Shown here: piece after piece, positions 21,940-33,225 of the stretch | How positions within the stretch are numbered: position 1 is the first letter of the stretch | Layout of the letters: the number at the start of each line of letters is the position of its first letter | Origin: Bufo bufo | Lineage: Eukaryota; Chordata; Amphibia; Anura; Bufonidae | Length of the DNA: 64,000 nt | Direction of reading: 5' to 3' | Assembly (NCBI RefSeq): GCF_905171765.1 | Contig: NC_053391.1 | Span: forward strand, 657,729,750-657,793,749 | Position numbers and translations under genes: made by a program | Notes under the pieces: model-generated | What the model saw: only the letters and a program-made list of their open reading frames with translations | Databases searched by the model: none | Told to the model about the DNA's origin: nothing

Positions 21940-23095
21940 AGTTACAGCTACCGACCAATTTTCCCAAAAGAAGGCTGTATCACAAAAAAATTTCAACACT
22001 GAATGGCTAATTGACGCAATTACTCAGTCCCTACAGAAAAAACTTCTACATTCACCGACCAATTTTCCCAAAAAAGGCTGCATCACAAACAAATTTAACC
22101 ACTGAATGGCTAATCGACGAATTGTTAGTCCCTACTGAAGATACTCTACAATCACCCATCAATTTTCCCAAAAAAGGCTGTTTCACAAAAAATTGTCACC
22201 ACTGAATGGCTAATCGATGCAATTACTCAGTCCCTTCAGAAGAAAGTCTACATTCACCGACCAATTTTTCCAAAAAAGGCAGCATCACAAAAAAAGTCAC
22301 CACTTTATGACAATGTAAATTTACAGCAGAACGGCTAATAAGAAGTACTTATTTTTCCTATTAATAAACACTAACAATGGCTGTATGACAATGCAAATTC
22401 ACCGCAGAACGGCTAATAACACGTACTTTATTTTCCCATTAATACACCCCAACAATGGCTGTATAACAATGAAGGTTCACTGCAGACCGCCTAAGACGTA
22501 TTCTTTTTCCTATTAATACACCCCCAAAAATAAATATAACAATCACAATTCACCGCAGAACAGCTAATAGGACGTACGTATCTATCCTATTAATACACCC
22601 CGTAAATGGCTGCCGTCCAATGGAACTAATATATTTCCAATTAATATATTTTTTTGCCACTAATACACACCAAAAAGGTCTTTAATTTTCTCACTTCACT
22701 GCACAACGGCTAATAAGCCCCTCCCCCCCACTAAAACACGACAAAAAAGGCTTTAGAACATATAACTGCGGCCGTGAACGGCAAATAATACTTTTTTTTG
22801 CCACTAATACATGCCAAAAAGGGCTGTCATTTTCTCACTTCACCACACAACGGCTAATAAGACCTTTTTCATTTTCCCCACTAATACACGCCAAAAAATG
22901 CTTTAGAACATATAACTGCGGCCGTGAACGGCAATAAAATTTTTTTTTTGCCACTAATGCATGCCAAAAAGGGCTGTCATTTTATCACTTCAACACACAA
23001 GGGCTAATAAACCCCCTCCCCCTGCACTAATACACGATAAAAAAGGCTTTAGAGCATATATATAACTGCACTGCACGAGGGCTAATAAGACCCCA
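21940..23095. repeat. hAT subterminal satellite, 5' side, copy 1
   Basis: Diverged tandem units of about 70-95 bp. The first type reads ACTGAATGGCTAATCGACG..CCAATTTTCCCAAAAAAGGCTG. The second reads CCACTAATACACGCCAAAAA..GAACGGCTAATAA. Copy 2 has an array at the same place but with a different unit (62515-64000). Confidence 0.8.
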
Positions 23096-23684
23096 ATAAC
23101 AAGAATGGTGAGCTGGAATTACAGAGGTATTGCAAACCTGAAATGAGCAGCAGTATAATGGCAATTTGGATCCCCAGTCAGTGCAGCAAGGTATAATAGG
23201 ATTGTTCCTATTAGCCAGGCTGTGTAAACACCCCTATTGAACCCTGTTCTGCTTCAATACTGTGCAATAATTCCTCCCTATCCTTTCCCTACACTTCTAA
23301 TGCTCTTTCCCTGAACTTCTGTTGAGCAAAATATAAGTTTTCAAGCCTTTCCTACCACTGTCCCTAGCGCCTGCTAACGTCTCTCCCTGCACTAAGTACA
23401 CTAGAAAATGACTGAATCCAAGATGGCTGAGGCTATTTATAAGGCTGCGACATCACAGGGCTAGCTGGCTGCTGATTGGCTGCATGCATGGCATTGTGGG
23501 TGATCCCTCGTTCCCAGCATTCCTTGCTCTATGTCCTAACATGTGCAGCAGCCATTTTAGGAAAAAATGCGATTCGTTACCACGAAGCGTGAGTAAATTC
23601 GGATTCGGTGCAAATCGAATAATTCCTGAAATTCGGATCGAATTCCACTTCGTCAGCTTCGACTCGCTCATCTATATTTATGAT

Positions 23685-23982
23685 CCTGGGTGTAGAGCTT
23701 GAATCTGCAGTGTGGGCTAGTGGTGGCATTCTTTTTTAACTTTTTTTTTATTGTGTTTTGTCTTTATTTTTTTCTATTTATTTTTTTCACTTTGTGCCAC
23801 TCCACATGCGGTCATACAAGTCTTTTCGAAGTCCTTTTAACATTTCATTTTTGTATGCTGATTTCTACTGCAACTGGGGATGACTTATTAGCCCCAGTTA
23901 CAGGGGGAGTACAGCCTCCTGACATGCACTGCGGAGCTGATCTGGGTCTGCTAAGACCCAGCAGCTCCTGCAGCTATCTGAC
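23685..23982. other. No feature recognised
   Basis: T-rich spacer (23740-23800) followed by unassigned sequence. Confidence 0.5.
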
Positions 23983-23987
23983 ACCCA

Positions 23988-24701
23988 TGTCACGGAAGGG
24001 GAGAGCACAGCCCTGAGCTTAACCTACACCTCTGTCCCTGCCTACTTGTCGGCCCTAGGCGACGATGTACAACTGGACGACGTTCCCTAAACTGAGTACG
24101 TGCTGGGCCTTAAAGGGGACAATGAAACTGGAGAAAATAATAAACAAAGTGACAGGCAGGCACTAAGGGGTAAATACAGAAACAATGCAAATATAAGCAG
24201 CAGTCAAAATACAGGACGAAATATACATATAAAAGAGTAAGCAAGGTCAAAACAAGCCGAGGTCAGTACCAGGAGGTAACATCAATACAAAGGAATAACC
24301 AAATCACAATAAACACAGCCGAGGTCCGAATGCCAGAAGGTCAAGTCAATTCAGAGGAAACAGCAGAAGCGGGGTCAAGGAAACAGAGCCGAGGTCAAGG
24401 TACAATGCAAAACAATACAGAGAACTTGGTAAATAAAAAGACCTTATTCACAGGCAACCTGTGGCCAGAAGGCTGCCTGTTTAAATAGTCCTGGCTGGTG
24501 AGTCACATGACGTGGCCGGCGTCATGTGACTCACAGCAGCCCAACTCAGCCGAGCACCGATCATCATTATCGGCGCTCGACTCTCCTGCAGCTTGCCTGC
24601 TGTCATGGAGACAAGGACGCAGGCTACGTCCTTGTCCCTCTGCTTGCGCAGGGTGCCGGCAGTGCTGCGAAGGAAGCGCGCGTCGCCGGCCCCTCGTTAC
24701 A
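23988..24701. mobile_element. Solo LTR, 714 bp, 5-bp target duplication
   Basis: Starts TGTCACGGAAGG, ends CCCCTCGTTACA, and is flanked by ACCCA at 23983-23987 and 24702-24706. It contains repeated CCGAGGTC motifs and AATAAA-type sites. No retroviral coding sequence is present, so it probably remains after recombination between two LTRs. Transcriptional orientation is uncertain; the GC-rich right part suggests it lies reversed. Confidence 0.88.
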
Positions 24702-24706
24702 ACCCA

Positions 24707-25216
24707 CAAAATGATCATTTGAATCGGTGCAGGAAGGGTTATGGTCACTTTCTAAGTGCTTATTGAGCATTATTCATGCAGTTCAGGGGAGCCTGGCTTA
24801 CTGTCAACAGGCTCCCCGCTTCTGCAGCTGCATGCATCTCTGTAACAACGTTCAGAAAAGTCCTTGCAGAGATAAATGTGGACTGCTTAGTCTATGATTG
24901 GTCTGTAGCTGGTTAAAGGTGGCTTATTGTTGAGGCGACTCTGCTGACAGACCCCTACTATCTTTTAGGTGATAATTTTAGGTGGTACTCTCTTTTTAGA
25001 AGATAAGTATCTGAATGGTGTGGGGAGGTGGTCTGACTGCTGGACATGGATTCCATCTCTCCATATGGATGGAGAGGCAGGCCGAGCATGTCTACTGGTG
25101 TTCAGTTCATTCTCTATGAGACTGCTGGACAAAGCCAAGTATAGTGCACAGTATCTTCAACTGTCCCATAGAGTTGAATCGAGTGAAAGCAGACAGCCAT
25201 TCATATGGGTCATTAG
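24707..25216. other. Probable left part of a TTAA-type MITE split by a hAT
   Basis: From about 24960 to 25216 the sequence (..AGGTGATAATTTTAGGTGG.., ..TCCCATAGAGTTGAATCGAG..) resembles the TTAA MITEs. It continues at 27512 (CCCCCATTCTCATGAACAGTG..) after the hAT insertion. The outer ends are not clear. The first 250 bp are unassigned. Confidence 0.4.
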
Positions 25217-25899
25217 TAGTGTTGGGTGCGAATATTCGAATCGCGAATATTGGCACTTCGAGAATTCGCGAATATTTAGAATATAGTGATATATATTCTT
25301 ATTTTTGAATATTCTAGATTTTTTTCATCTGAACCCATGATCCCTCCCTGCTTCTAGCTTGTGGGCCAATGAGAAGGCTGCAATGTCTTTGTCTGAGCTT
25401 AGCAACATCCCTAGCAACCAATAGAAAAGTTGCCTACCCCTTACTATATAAGAACCTCCCCAGTAGCCCTTGTGTGCAGTATTTTGGAGACCTGAGAGAG
25501 AGAGCAGTGTCATTGCTGCGCTCTGTGCTTTCCACTCATTACATTAGATAGTTAGTTAGATAGCTTATATATATAATACAGATAGTCAGTGGGCAGCGAT
25601 GGACTGGCCATCGGGAGTACCGGGAGAATCCCGGTGGGCCGATCGAATTATGGGCCGGCCAGGGCCGCCATCAGGGGGGTAAAGCTCCAGTAACAGCAGG
25701 CAGTGTGGGGGCGGCGCTCACTCACTGACGTCACACGCCTGCTCCTCCCACTAGGCGGCGCAGGCGCGTGACGTCAGTGAGTGAGCGCTGCCGCCCGCAC
25801 TTGTTACTGGAGGCTGGAGGCGGGAGCTGAATGTAAGGTAGTAAAGACTCTTTACTAAAGAGATGAGCGCTGTGCCCCCACGTGTAGTAGAATACCTAC

Positions 25900-26650
25900 C
25901 TGGAGCCAGACTGTGCACAGAAAGGGCACTTTGTCACTGTGGACAAAGTATGGCACTTTCTGTGCACAGATTGGCTCTAGGTGGGTACAGTGTGGCACTG
26001 CAGTCACTAAGGGCACTATTTATCTGGGCATAGTAGGGCACTATCTGCCCACATAGTCAACATATGGCGCTCTGGGCACTGCCATATAATAGTGTGGGTA
26101 CGGCGATATTTGGTTCTATGTGGGCACTGTATGATTGTGGGCAGATAGTGCCATACTATCCACAGATAAATGGCGCATTTAGTGCCTGTCGTGCCCACAT
26201 AGTGCCATATAGAACCCATACTCGGAAAGCGCCATACTTGTGTAGACAGAGTATAATTATAGGCAAAGTATGGCACTTTCTGCCCACGTTTTAGCTCTAG
26301 GTAGGTATGATATGGCACTTTGTGGGCACTGTAGACACTAAATACACAACTTATCTGAGCATAGTATGCCCAGGTCTTCCCACGGTCATACAGTGCTCAG
26401 ATAGCGCCATGTTATGCACAGATAAATGGTGTATTTCTTGCTTATGGTGCCATACAGTACCTACCTAAAGTGAAAACCTACAGTACTTTGGCCACAGTCA
26501 TACAGTGCCGACATAGAGCCAAAGTATGGCACTTTCTATGCACCTAGGTAGGTACTATATGGGTACAAATGCGCTATTTTTCTGTGAATAGGAGGGCACT
26601 ATCGTGCTCTATGTGGGCACTGTATCACTATTAGGGCAGATAGTGCCATA
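25900..26650. repeat. Degenerate tandem array in nested hAT
   Basis: Irregular repeats of TATGGCACTTTCTG, GGGCACT(A/G)T and CAGATAAATGGCGC in both orientations. The period is variable and the array is not a clean minisatellite. Confidence 0.55.
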
Positions 26651-26985
26651 GAGACAAAATGTCTCCCAGCACATTATACATGGCTCGTCATCATGGTTAC
26701 GACCTCCCTGTAATCCAGCATTGGTGGTCGAAAAAAGCACCAAACTATGTGCACTCCCACAATCCCGGCTACTCCTATAGTGTGCAAGCATGACCACCGC
26801 TGCTGGATTACAGGGTGGTCAAAACCATGGAAACGAGCAGTGCATAATGTGATGGAAAAATGACTCCCGCCAGCAAAGGAAGCAATATGGACAATCACAA
26901 TACATTAGTAAGTGCCTTGTATTAACTTTCTCTACAAGATAAATGCCACTTGCTGAAGAGACATAACCCCTTTTTTGAGTGTGTT
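26640..26985. mobile_element. Fragment of a CACAATACATTAGTAAG-type MITE
   Basis: Inverted-repeat sequence centred near 26765 (..TCCAGCATTGGTGGTCG / GACCACCGCTGCTGGA..). It ends with ATGGACAATCACAATACA..TTGCTGAAG. The same right-hand part is found at 5312-5393. The family normally ends in an ACCCCTTTAA-like terminus, here changed to ACCCCTTTTTT. Confidence 0.5.
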
Positions 26986-27653
26986 TGGGAAAAATAAAGT
27001 GGGCCGGTCTGGCTGAAGTCCAGGGCCACTTTATTGTCCCAGTCCATCCCTGTCAGTGGGAGATAGTCAGTGTAGGTTAGATCCTGATATAGTGTAGCTG
27101 ATAGGTTCTGCTGTCCATACATACATGCTACAGACATAGTGCTGGGATGTCACAACAATACATAGTGCGCCAATCAGTAATATGTAGTCAGACCTGCTAA
27201 AATGTGAAGTTTCACTTATTGCCTTAAAATATTCGTATTATTAGTGCTGATTTGCGCAATCGTGAATATATTGGAGCGCTCTATCTGCATATAAAGCTAT
27301 TGTAATGTTCTGCCGTGCCAACCATTTTCTCCAGTCTCAGGAAACTTCTAGCAGCTTGAAAAATGTAGCAAAAGTGACCCACGCCTGTATTGTGCGCGCA
27401 TTACACGAATATTACATTGCCGATTTTCGCAATGAAGAAAATAGTCTACAAAATATTCACGAAATATCGCAAATTCGAATATTGCCCCTGCCGCTCATCA
27501 CTAGTCATTAGACCCCCATTCTCATGAACAGTGGGGGTCTAATTGGACAGACCCCTCCAATCAAATACTTAGACATGTAAATTTATATTAATAAGCTTAT
27601 AAATGTAAGATATTTAGGCAGAAATAGTACTAATCTGCACATGATTGTATTAA

Positions 27654-28112
27654 AGGGGTTATACAAGACTAAACTTTTGTAACAGACCTCTTCAGAGTAG
27701 CTAGACCCATGTTGCGGTTCATACTTACCTGGCTCCCGCAGCTGGATTCTGGCTACATCTCTCCACATCCTCCTCTGCAGGTGTTGGGTTTCTGGAAATC
27801 AACATCTGGTTGAGGTCATGTGACCGCTGCAGCCAATCACTGGCCACAGTGGTGTCCTTTCAACCATGTGGTATGTCACTGGGTCACGTGCAGCACGGGT
27901 GACAGGTGTCTGCTGAGGCCAGTGATTGGCTGCAGCGGTCACGTGAGGCCCATCAACAGGATGTTGATTTGCAGAGACCTAGGACCTGCACTGGTGGCCG
28001 GGGAGCAACACAGCCAGAATGCTGCAGCAGGGACAAGGTAAGTATGAACACCACCGCGAGTCCTGCCACTCTGAAGAGGTCTGTTAAAAAAGTTTAGTTT
28101 TGGATAACCCCT
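27654..28112. mobile_element. piggyBac-like MITE with ~45-bp inverted ends
   Basis: Lies between TTAA sites (27650-27653 and 28113-28116). Inverted ends of about 45 bp begin AGGGGTTATACAAGACTAAA. A second inverted pair inside (AGGTCATGTGACCGCTGCAG near 27813 and its complement near 27930) makes most of the element self-complementary. No ORF. Confidence 0.8.
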
Positions 28113-28116
28113 TTAA

Positions 28117-29090
28117 GTACTAATAATACTGTCTCCTTGTTTCTCCCAATCAATGATGTCTCTGTCTCTCCCTTTACATAATGTAGGCACCAACAGATTG
28201 CCTCCTGATCTTTCTCTACAAACAATGTTGCCACCCTGTAAGTACATATGGTGCTACTTACCTACCTCTCACTGTAAGTGCTCTGGAGAAACCTAGCACC
28301 AGTTTAAGTCAGAAAAAAAGTTGCCCAATTCAACATGTTTACTGGTAGGTAAATTTGGCCCTAGTTTATGTTTTAGGAAAACCCCATTAGATACATGGAC
28401 TGCGGTGGTAACAATCTCAGTAAAGCACTGCGGAATATGCTGCTGTTATATAAGCGAAATAAATTATAATGTTTGTGGTATAAAATGAATGTTACATCAT
28501 AATGCCCTAGCGATAGTAACTGTAATAGTGCCACCTAAAGGAAATACTGTAGTAATGCACACTTAATATACCAGAATTGCGCACTGTTGTTTTTTTTACG
28601 GTGTCGTGATTTTACATGCATTTTTGTCACAATAGTTTTTTGTCTTTGGTTTTTACCTCTCTTTGAGATATGTATTGTATATTTCGAGCACGAAGACGGG
28701 GGATAATTTAATATTCCATTTATGCCTGGAAAAGTCACACATTTTTCATGCAAGCCACAATTTGCATTAAAAATTTTAAAATTTTTGTGACTTTTCAAAA
28801 AAATTTAATAAAAAATTGGTCCACCCCCTGTCTGATAAAGTTTCTATAATTTACACCAGAAACTTATTTAAATTATACTGAAAATCTACACAGCTCACTG
28901 GTGGCCTTAATTAGATTTTCTAGCGTACATAGACTGCCAGAAGATATGCTAAATGTATTGAGACACATGCACCTCATAGTAAATGTAGCATATTTCACTC
29001 CAGTGCATATTGGGCTTGTGTCTCCCACTATTTCATTGTATAGAAAAGTGGAGTGTCATTGTAAACACCTTACATTACTTATGTTGTGCT
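28117..29090. other. No feature recognised
   Basis: Nearly 1 kb of AT-rich sequence with no coding similarity or paired repeat ends. Confidence 0.5.
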
Positions 29091-29400
29091 GATCTTGAGT
29101 TACAGCCTGTATTATACTCCAGAGCTGCACTCACTATTCTGCTGGTGCAGTCACTGTGTACATACATTACATTACTTATCCTGTACTGATCCTGAGTTAC
29201 ATCCTGTATTATACTCCAGAGCTGCACTCACTATTCTGCTGGTGCAGTCACTGTGTACATACATTACATTACTTATCCTGTACTGATCCTGCGTTACATC
29301 CTGTATTATACTCCAGAGCTGCACTCACTATTCTGCTGGTGCAGTCACTGTGTACATACATTACATTACTTATCCTGTACTGATCCTGAGTTACATCCTG
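29091..29400. repeat. 97-bp tandem repeat, about 3.2 units
   Basis: GCTGCACTCACTATTCTGCTGG starts at 29124, 29221 and 29318, giving a 97-bp period with very few differences between units. The array stops abruptly at 29400 after TTACATCCTG. Confidence 0.93.
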
Positions 29401-29644
29401 CATTTCTTTTATTATAAAATTATAAAACATAACAATAACACAATGTAACAAACATAAACAACATAAAATATCAAACACAACCAAACAGTAAATAAAACTA
29501 ACATTGGTCCAGCCACTCATTCCAATATTAATATTGTACTATGTACATACACCAACTATACATATATACACCCACTGTACACCAATTATATACAATTATA
29601 CATACACAATACCTACTCCATCATATTATATACATACTACCACC

Positions 29645-30214
29645 TGTAGGAAGGCGCAAGGGTCCGTCATTAAAGGAAGATATGTGTCACCGAGATTCCT
29701 GGCCTCGGTGAGGTAAGAGCCGGCAATTTCATGTGTCAGCGGCAGCTAGTGCTGGCTGACATGGTTTTGCTATTTAGTATGGCTGTAAAGCCGATCCGGG
29801 CCGGCTCTTACTGGGAGCAGCCAAAGTGCAGGGTGGGTGGCTGCTCCCCACGTTCCAGGCCGGGTCTTGGTTTGGGCTATAAAACACAGGCAGCACTGTC
29901 AGGTGGTGGGAATTGACTCCTCTCTGACATTGAAGCTCTGTCAGTCTCTGTGTTGGGACCTGGGAGTTTGGGCCTGGGTAAAGGCCTGCTTCCTTGTTGG
30001 CGTGAGAGCAGCTTGTTTCTGCTATGTCCAAGGACTTCTGCATTGCTGCATGGTGTGAACAAACACCAGACTCAAGGTTATTGTTTTTCTTGAAACTGAC
30101 TTTTTGTTTTGCTTATCCTTATGTGTGAATAAACACTTAACTGTTTAAGTTAAAGACGTGGTCGTTGCCTCTATACTGTGTCCGCAAGCCTGTCTACCAG
30201 AGCAGATCCCCACA
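29645..30214 (+). mobile_element. Solo LTR, 570 bp, 4-bp target duplication, family A
   Basis: TGTAGGAAGG..GATCCCCACA flanked by CACC (29641-29644 and 30215-30218). A TATAAAA-type box lies at about 29878 (GGGCTATAAAACAC) and a polyadenylation-type GAATAAA at about 30126, so the LTR reads on the plus strand. The copy at 37492-38066 is the same family in reverse, with almost the same length. No internal region is left. Confidence 0.88.
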
Positions 30215-30312
30215 CACCCTACACCAAATATATACAAATAATCACAGAAAACTAACTGGCCCAGTTGCTGAATAAACCACCTATATAACCTTAACAATAA
30301 TAACACTATACA

Positions 30313-30315
<3 letters not shown>

Positions 30316-30352
<37 letters not shown>
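30316..30352. repeat. (TA)n microsatellite
   Basis: Alternating TA tract that was split by the LTR at 30353; it resumes at 31066. Confidence 0.9.
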
Positions 30353-31065
30353 TGTAAGAGAATGTCTGGAGTGGTAGTGGATGGAAGATATGTACCACCA
30401 GGGGTCGTGGCCCTGGTGGAGTAAGAGCAGGGTGGACGGGTTTCAGTTGTAGGTGTCAGTCTACACTGATCCTGGCAGGTTGGTTATCTCTGGCCTTAGT
30501 TGGGTAGGGAAGGAGTTAATCCTTCACTATGCTTGCTGGGTGTGGTCTGCCTGCTATACCCAGGGCTGTGGATATAGGTTTGAGGCTCACTGACTGTGGG
30601 GCGGCTGATGAAGTGTGGTCTCCTGTCTCACTGCAGGAAGCTGTATGGGAGGCTGATCGCACGGTCGGGCTGAGCGCTGTAGTCTGCTCGTCTAACAAGA
30701 ACTGCCCAATTGCTGCAGGCTCAGCGAAGGACCAAAAGAAAGGGATCCTGTGGCCGGAGCCAATCCCTTGTCCAGGCCTACACTTGGCCTGTCTAACTTG
30801 CACGAACTTGGACAAACCCGCCCCATGACAAGGTGTACTACTGATCACGGATGTGAGAGACTGTGTGAACAGGCACCAAGACACCTGCAGCGTTTGGGGA
30901 TCCTTTGTGGGAGGTGGGGTTTATGGACATTGCTGTTGTGTGAATTGCACAGTTTTGATGTGATGCACTGGAGTGAATAAAAGAGCACGGTTTGAACACA
31001 AAGCCTGTCTCCTGAGCCTCTATACTGCCACCGCTACCATCTGCCTACCAGAGCAAACCCCCACA
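30353..31065 (+). mobile_element. Solo LTR, 713 bp, related to family A
   Basis: TGTAAGAGAATG..AACCCCCACA inside a TA tract; flanks are ATAC and ATAT, a 4-bp duplication with one mismatch. The first 60 bp (..GGAAGATATGT..) and the last 60 bp (..TATACTGCCA..CCTACCAGAGCA..) align with the 570-bp LTR at 29645, but the middle differs and is longer. GAATAAA lies near 30975. Same orientation as its neighbour. Confidence 0.8.
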
Positions 31066-31661
31066 ATATATATATATATATAATTAGCAGAAGGACCCGG
31101 CTTCGCACGGGTATATTTAATCTATTTCATTTAAGGTTTGTTTGTGTCTTTAAAAGATATTGACAGTATCCACTATAACAGTGACATCTATTGTACCCCG
31201 CCCCTTTAACAGTGACCTCCACAGCGGCTGCCCCTTTATTAGTGACCTCCACAATACCCCATCTGGTTAACAGTGATTTTCACAATAATCCGCCCCCTTA
31301 ACAGTGACCTCCACAGAGCTCCGTTCTCTTAAAATGTGACTTTCACAACACCCCGCCCCCTTAACAGTGACCTCTACAGCACCCGCCCCTTAACACTGAC
31401 CTCCATAGTGGACTGTCTCCTTAACTGTGACCTCCACTGTTCCCTTCCCCCTTAACAGTGACCTCCACAGCATCCATCTCCCTTAACAGAGACCTCCACA
31501 GTGCCCGCCTCTTTAACAGTGACCTCCACAGCATCCCGCTCCCTTAACACTGACCTCCATAGTGGACCGTCTCCTTAACTGTGACCTCCACTGTTCCCTT
31601 CCCCCTTAACAGTGACCTCCACAGCATCCCGCTCCCTTAACAGTGACCTCCACCTCAGCCC

Positions 31662-33048
31662 GCTCCCTTTTTTATTTTATTTTTTTATTTATTATGAAAC
31701 AAACAATATTTCCATACAAGTACATATCCAAAACATTATTACTTTGTTTCTTTTTATCCCAACCTCATAATACCCTCCCATTGCAGTGCGTCTCTCTAGG
31801 AAAGGGGGAAGTTAAGGAAAGAAATTTAGAATTTCCAATCCCCTTATACCTTAATCCACTCTATATTCCTTTGTTTATAAAGTACTTTTTCATATCTTTT
31901 GATCTTGTTGACCAAGTTGAGCCATTTAGTCACATTTGGAATATCCTGTGAAAACCAAACCCGTGTAATCAGGAGTCTTGCCAAAAACATTACCTTTACC
32001 AAAAGAATATTTTTATGTTTGTAACAATTAACCCTGGAAATATCACCCAATATCCAACACTCCATCATAAGAGGAATCAGTTTTTGGGTAATAAAGTCAT
32101 CAATCTCTAACCAGTATTCTTTTAGTTCTATACAAAACCAAAACATATGGATAAAGTCAGCTCCTGGAACATCACAAAATGGGCAATTGGATGTATTCCT
32201 TAAGCCACATTTATTAAGCCATACTGGCGTAACATAAACTCTATGCAAAGTATTAAATTGAATTAAAACGTGATTAAAGTTGTGAGACACTAGTCTAAGG
32301 TTAGACAATATATTCTCCCAATCATCTACTTGTATAGTTGAACATTCAGCTCCCCAAACCCTCTGTCCAGGAGAACATATATTATTAAATAGTGTTTTAA
32401 CTAACAATTTAAAAAGTTGAGCAATCTTAACCTTGTGACCTACACTCCCCATTAGTTGATTTAAAGGTGTAGAAACATCTACCTCTAACAAAAAATTATC
32501 TTTAATACTGTGCAGTGCCGAGCGTAACTGAAAATACCTAAACCAAGATAAATTACTCATATTCTCTCTTTGTGTTAGGTCAAAAAATGAAAGTATTTCC
32601 CCATTCCTCACTACCTGTGCAACATAAAGAATATTATTTTTTTTGCCAATAGTGATCCCCTACCAATTAATCTAAAACCTGTAAATAATAATTGTGCCAT
32701 AATGGAGTACATCCCAAAGAGCCCTTTACCCCCATCCAGCCTCTGATAGTACACTAAGGCTTACTAAACAATTTACTAGCCTCTATGTTAGATAGCTGTC
32801 TGGATTCCAATAGAGTAAACATATTATTATGAGGAGATCTATTCACCAGGGTCCTACATATTGGGCTATTCTTCCATTCACAAAAAGCCATAACTGTGCA
32901 GCTATAAAATAACCCTTAAAATATGGAAGGTTCAGCCCTCCCGCTTCTATTGACTTATAAAGGTAATCTACTTTAAGTCTTACCTTCTTTCTTCCTCAAA
33001 TTAAATTGTTAATAATTCTCTCCGTTAAAATGTATCCTCAATTCTCAT
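31662..33048 (-). mobile_element. 5'-truncated L1-type LINE
   Basis: Minus-strand LINE end with a T-rich tract on the left (31662-31700), which is its poly(A) tail seen from the plus strand. The insertion lies in the minisatellite. CCCGCTCCCTT flanks both sides (about 31653 and 33048) and could be the target duplication, although the array itself repeats this word. The coding end of ORF2 is at 31844-32611. Confidence 0.75.
31844..32611 (-). pseudogene. L1-type ORF2 C-terminal part, 255 codons
   Basis: C-terminal domain of a vertebrate L1-type ORF2 protein, downstream of the reverse transcriptase. The diagnostic part is a zinc-knuckle-like stretch CPFCDVPGADFIHMFWFC, preceded by HRVYVTPVWLNKCG and followed by ELKEYW; this order is typical of L1 ORF2 ends in fish and frogs. 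The reading frame is open for all 255 codons, but the start is an internal Met. The 5' part, with endonuclease and most of the reverse transcriptase, is missing by truncation. About 150 bp of 3' UTR separate the stop from the poly(A). Confidence 0.8.
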
Positions 33049-33225
33049 CCCGCTCCCTTAACAGTGACCTCCACAGCAGCCTGCCCCTTTAACAGTGACC
33101 TCCACAGTGGCCGCCCCTTGATTAGTGACCTCCACAGTACCTCATCTCCTTACCAGTGATTTCCACAACACCCCATTAACAGTGGCCTCTACAGCAATCT
33201 GCCCCTTAACACTGACCTCCATAGC

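Larger units (their letters stand above)
18438..23676 (-). mobile_element. Full-length but decayed hAT transposon, copy 1
   Basis: A 5,239-bp element with ends TAGAGATGAGCGAGT and ACTCGCTCATCTATA and a perfect 8-bp target duplication TTTATGAT (18430-18437 and 23677-23684). From right to left it contains a subterminal tandem array (21940-23095), transposase remnants on the minus strand (20671-21818), a retroposed insert with a 12-bp duplication (19947-20511) and a second tandem array (19300-19690). The BED-finger end of the transposase is missing. A larger relative fills 56592-64000. Confidence 0.92.
25594..27052. mobile_element. Nested hAT-type element, 1,459 bp
   Basis: Ends CAGCGATGGACTGG and CCAGTCCATCCCTG, flanked by an 8-bp duplication TCAGTGGG (25586-25593 and 27053-27060). 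The terminal CAG.GATGG form is common among hAT families. It holds a degenerate tandem array (about 25900-26650) and a fragment of another MITE (26640-26985). No transposase ORF. It must be younger than the hAT that contains it. Confidence 0.88.
25217..27503. mobile_element. hAT-type element, 2,287 bp, with nested insertion
   Basis: Ends TAGTGTTGGGTGCGAATATT and ..GCTCATCACTA, flanked by a perfect 8-bp duplication GTCATTAG (25209-25216 and 27504-27511). The termini are related to, but distinct from, the TAGAGATGAGCGA family. No transposase remains; the visible interior is AT-rich text with GCGAATATT motifs. More than half of its length is a second hAT element at 25594-27052. Confidence 0.88.

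Noticed and set aside
23453..23702. 72-codon ORFs on both strands at the right end of hAT copy 1
   Set aside because: They are in the subterminal non-coding part of the element, with mirrored AATTCGGAT-like text and no protein similarity.
29091..29400. Regular repeats as a possible CRISPR array
   Set aside because: The 97-bp units are contiguous with no unique spacers, and the context is eukaryotic.
30516..30884. 122- and 99-codon ORFs on opposite strands
   Set aside because: They lie inside the solo LTR at 30353-31065, overlap each other and show no family signature.
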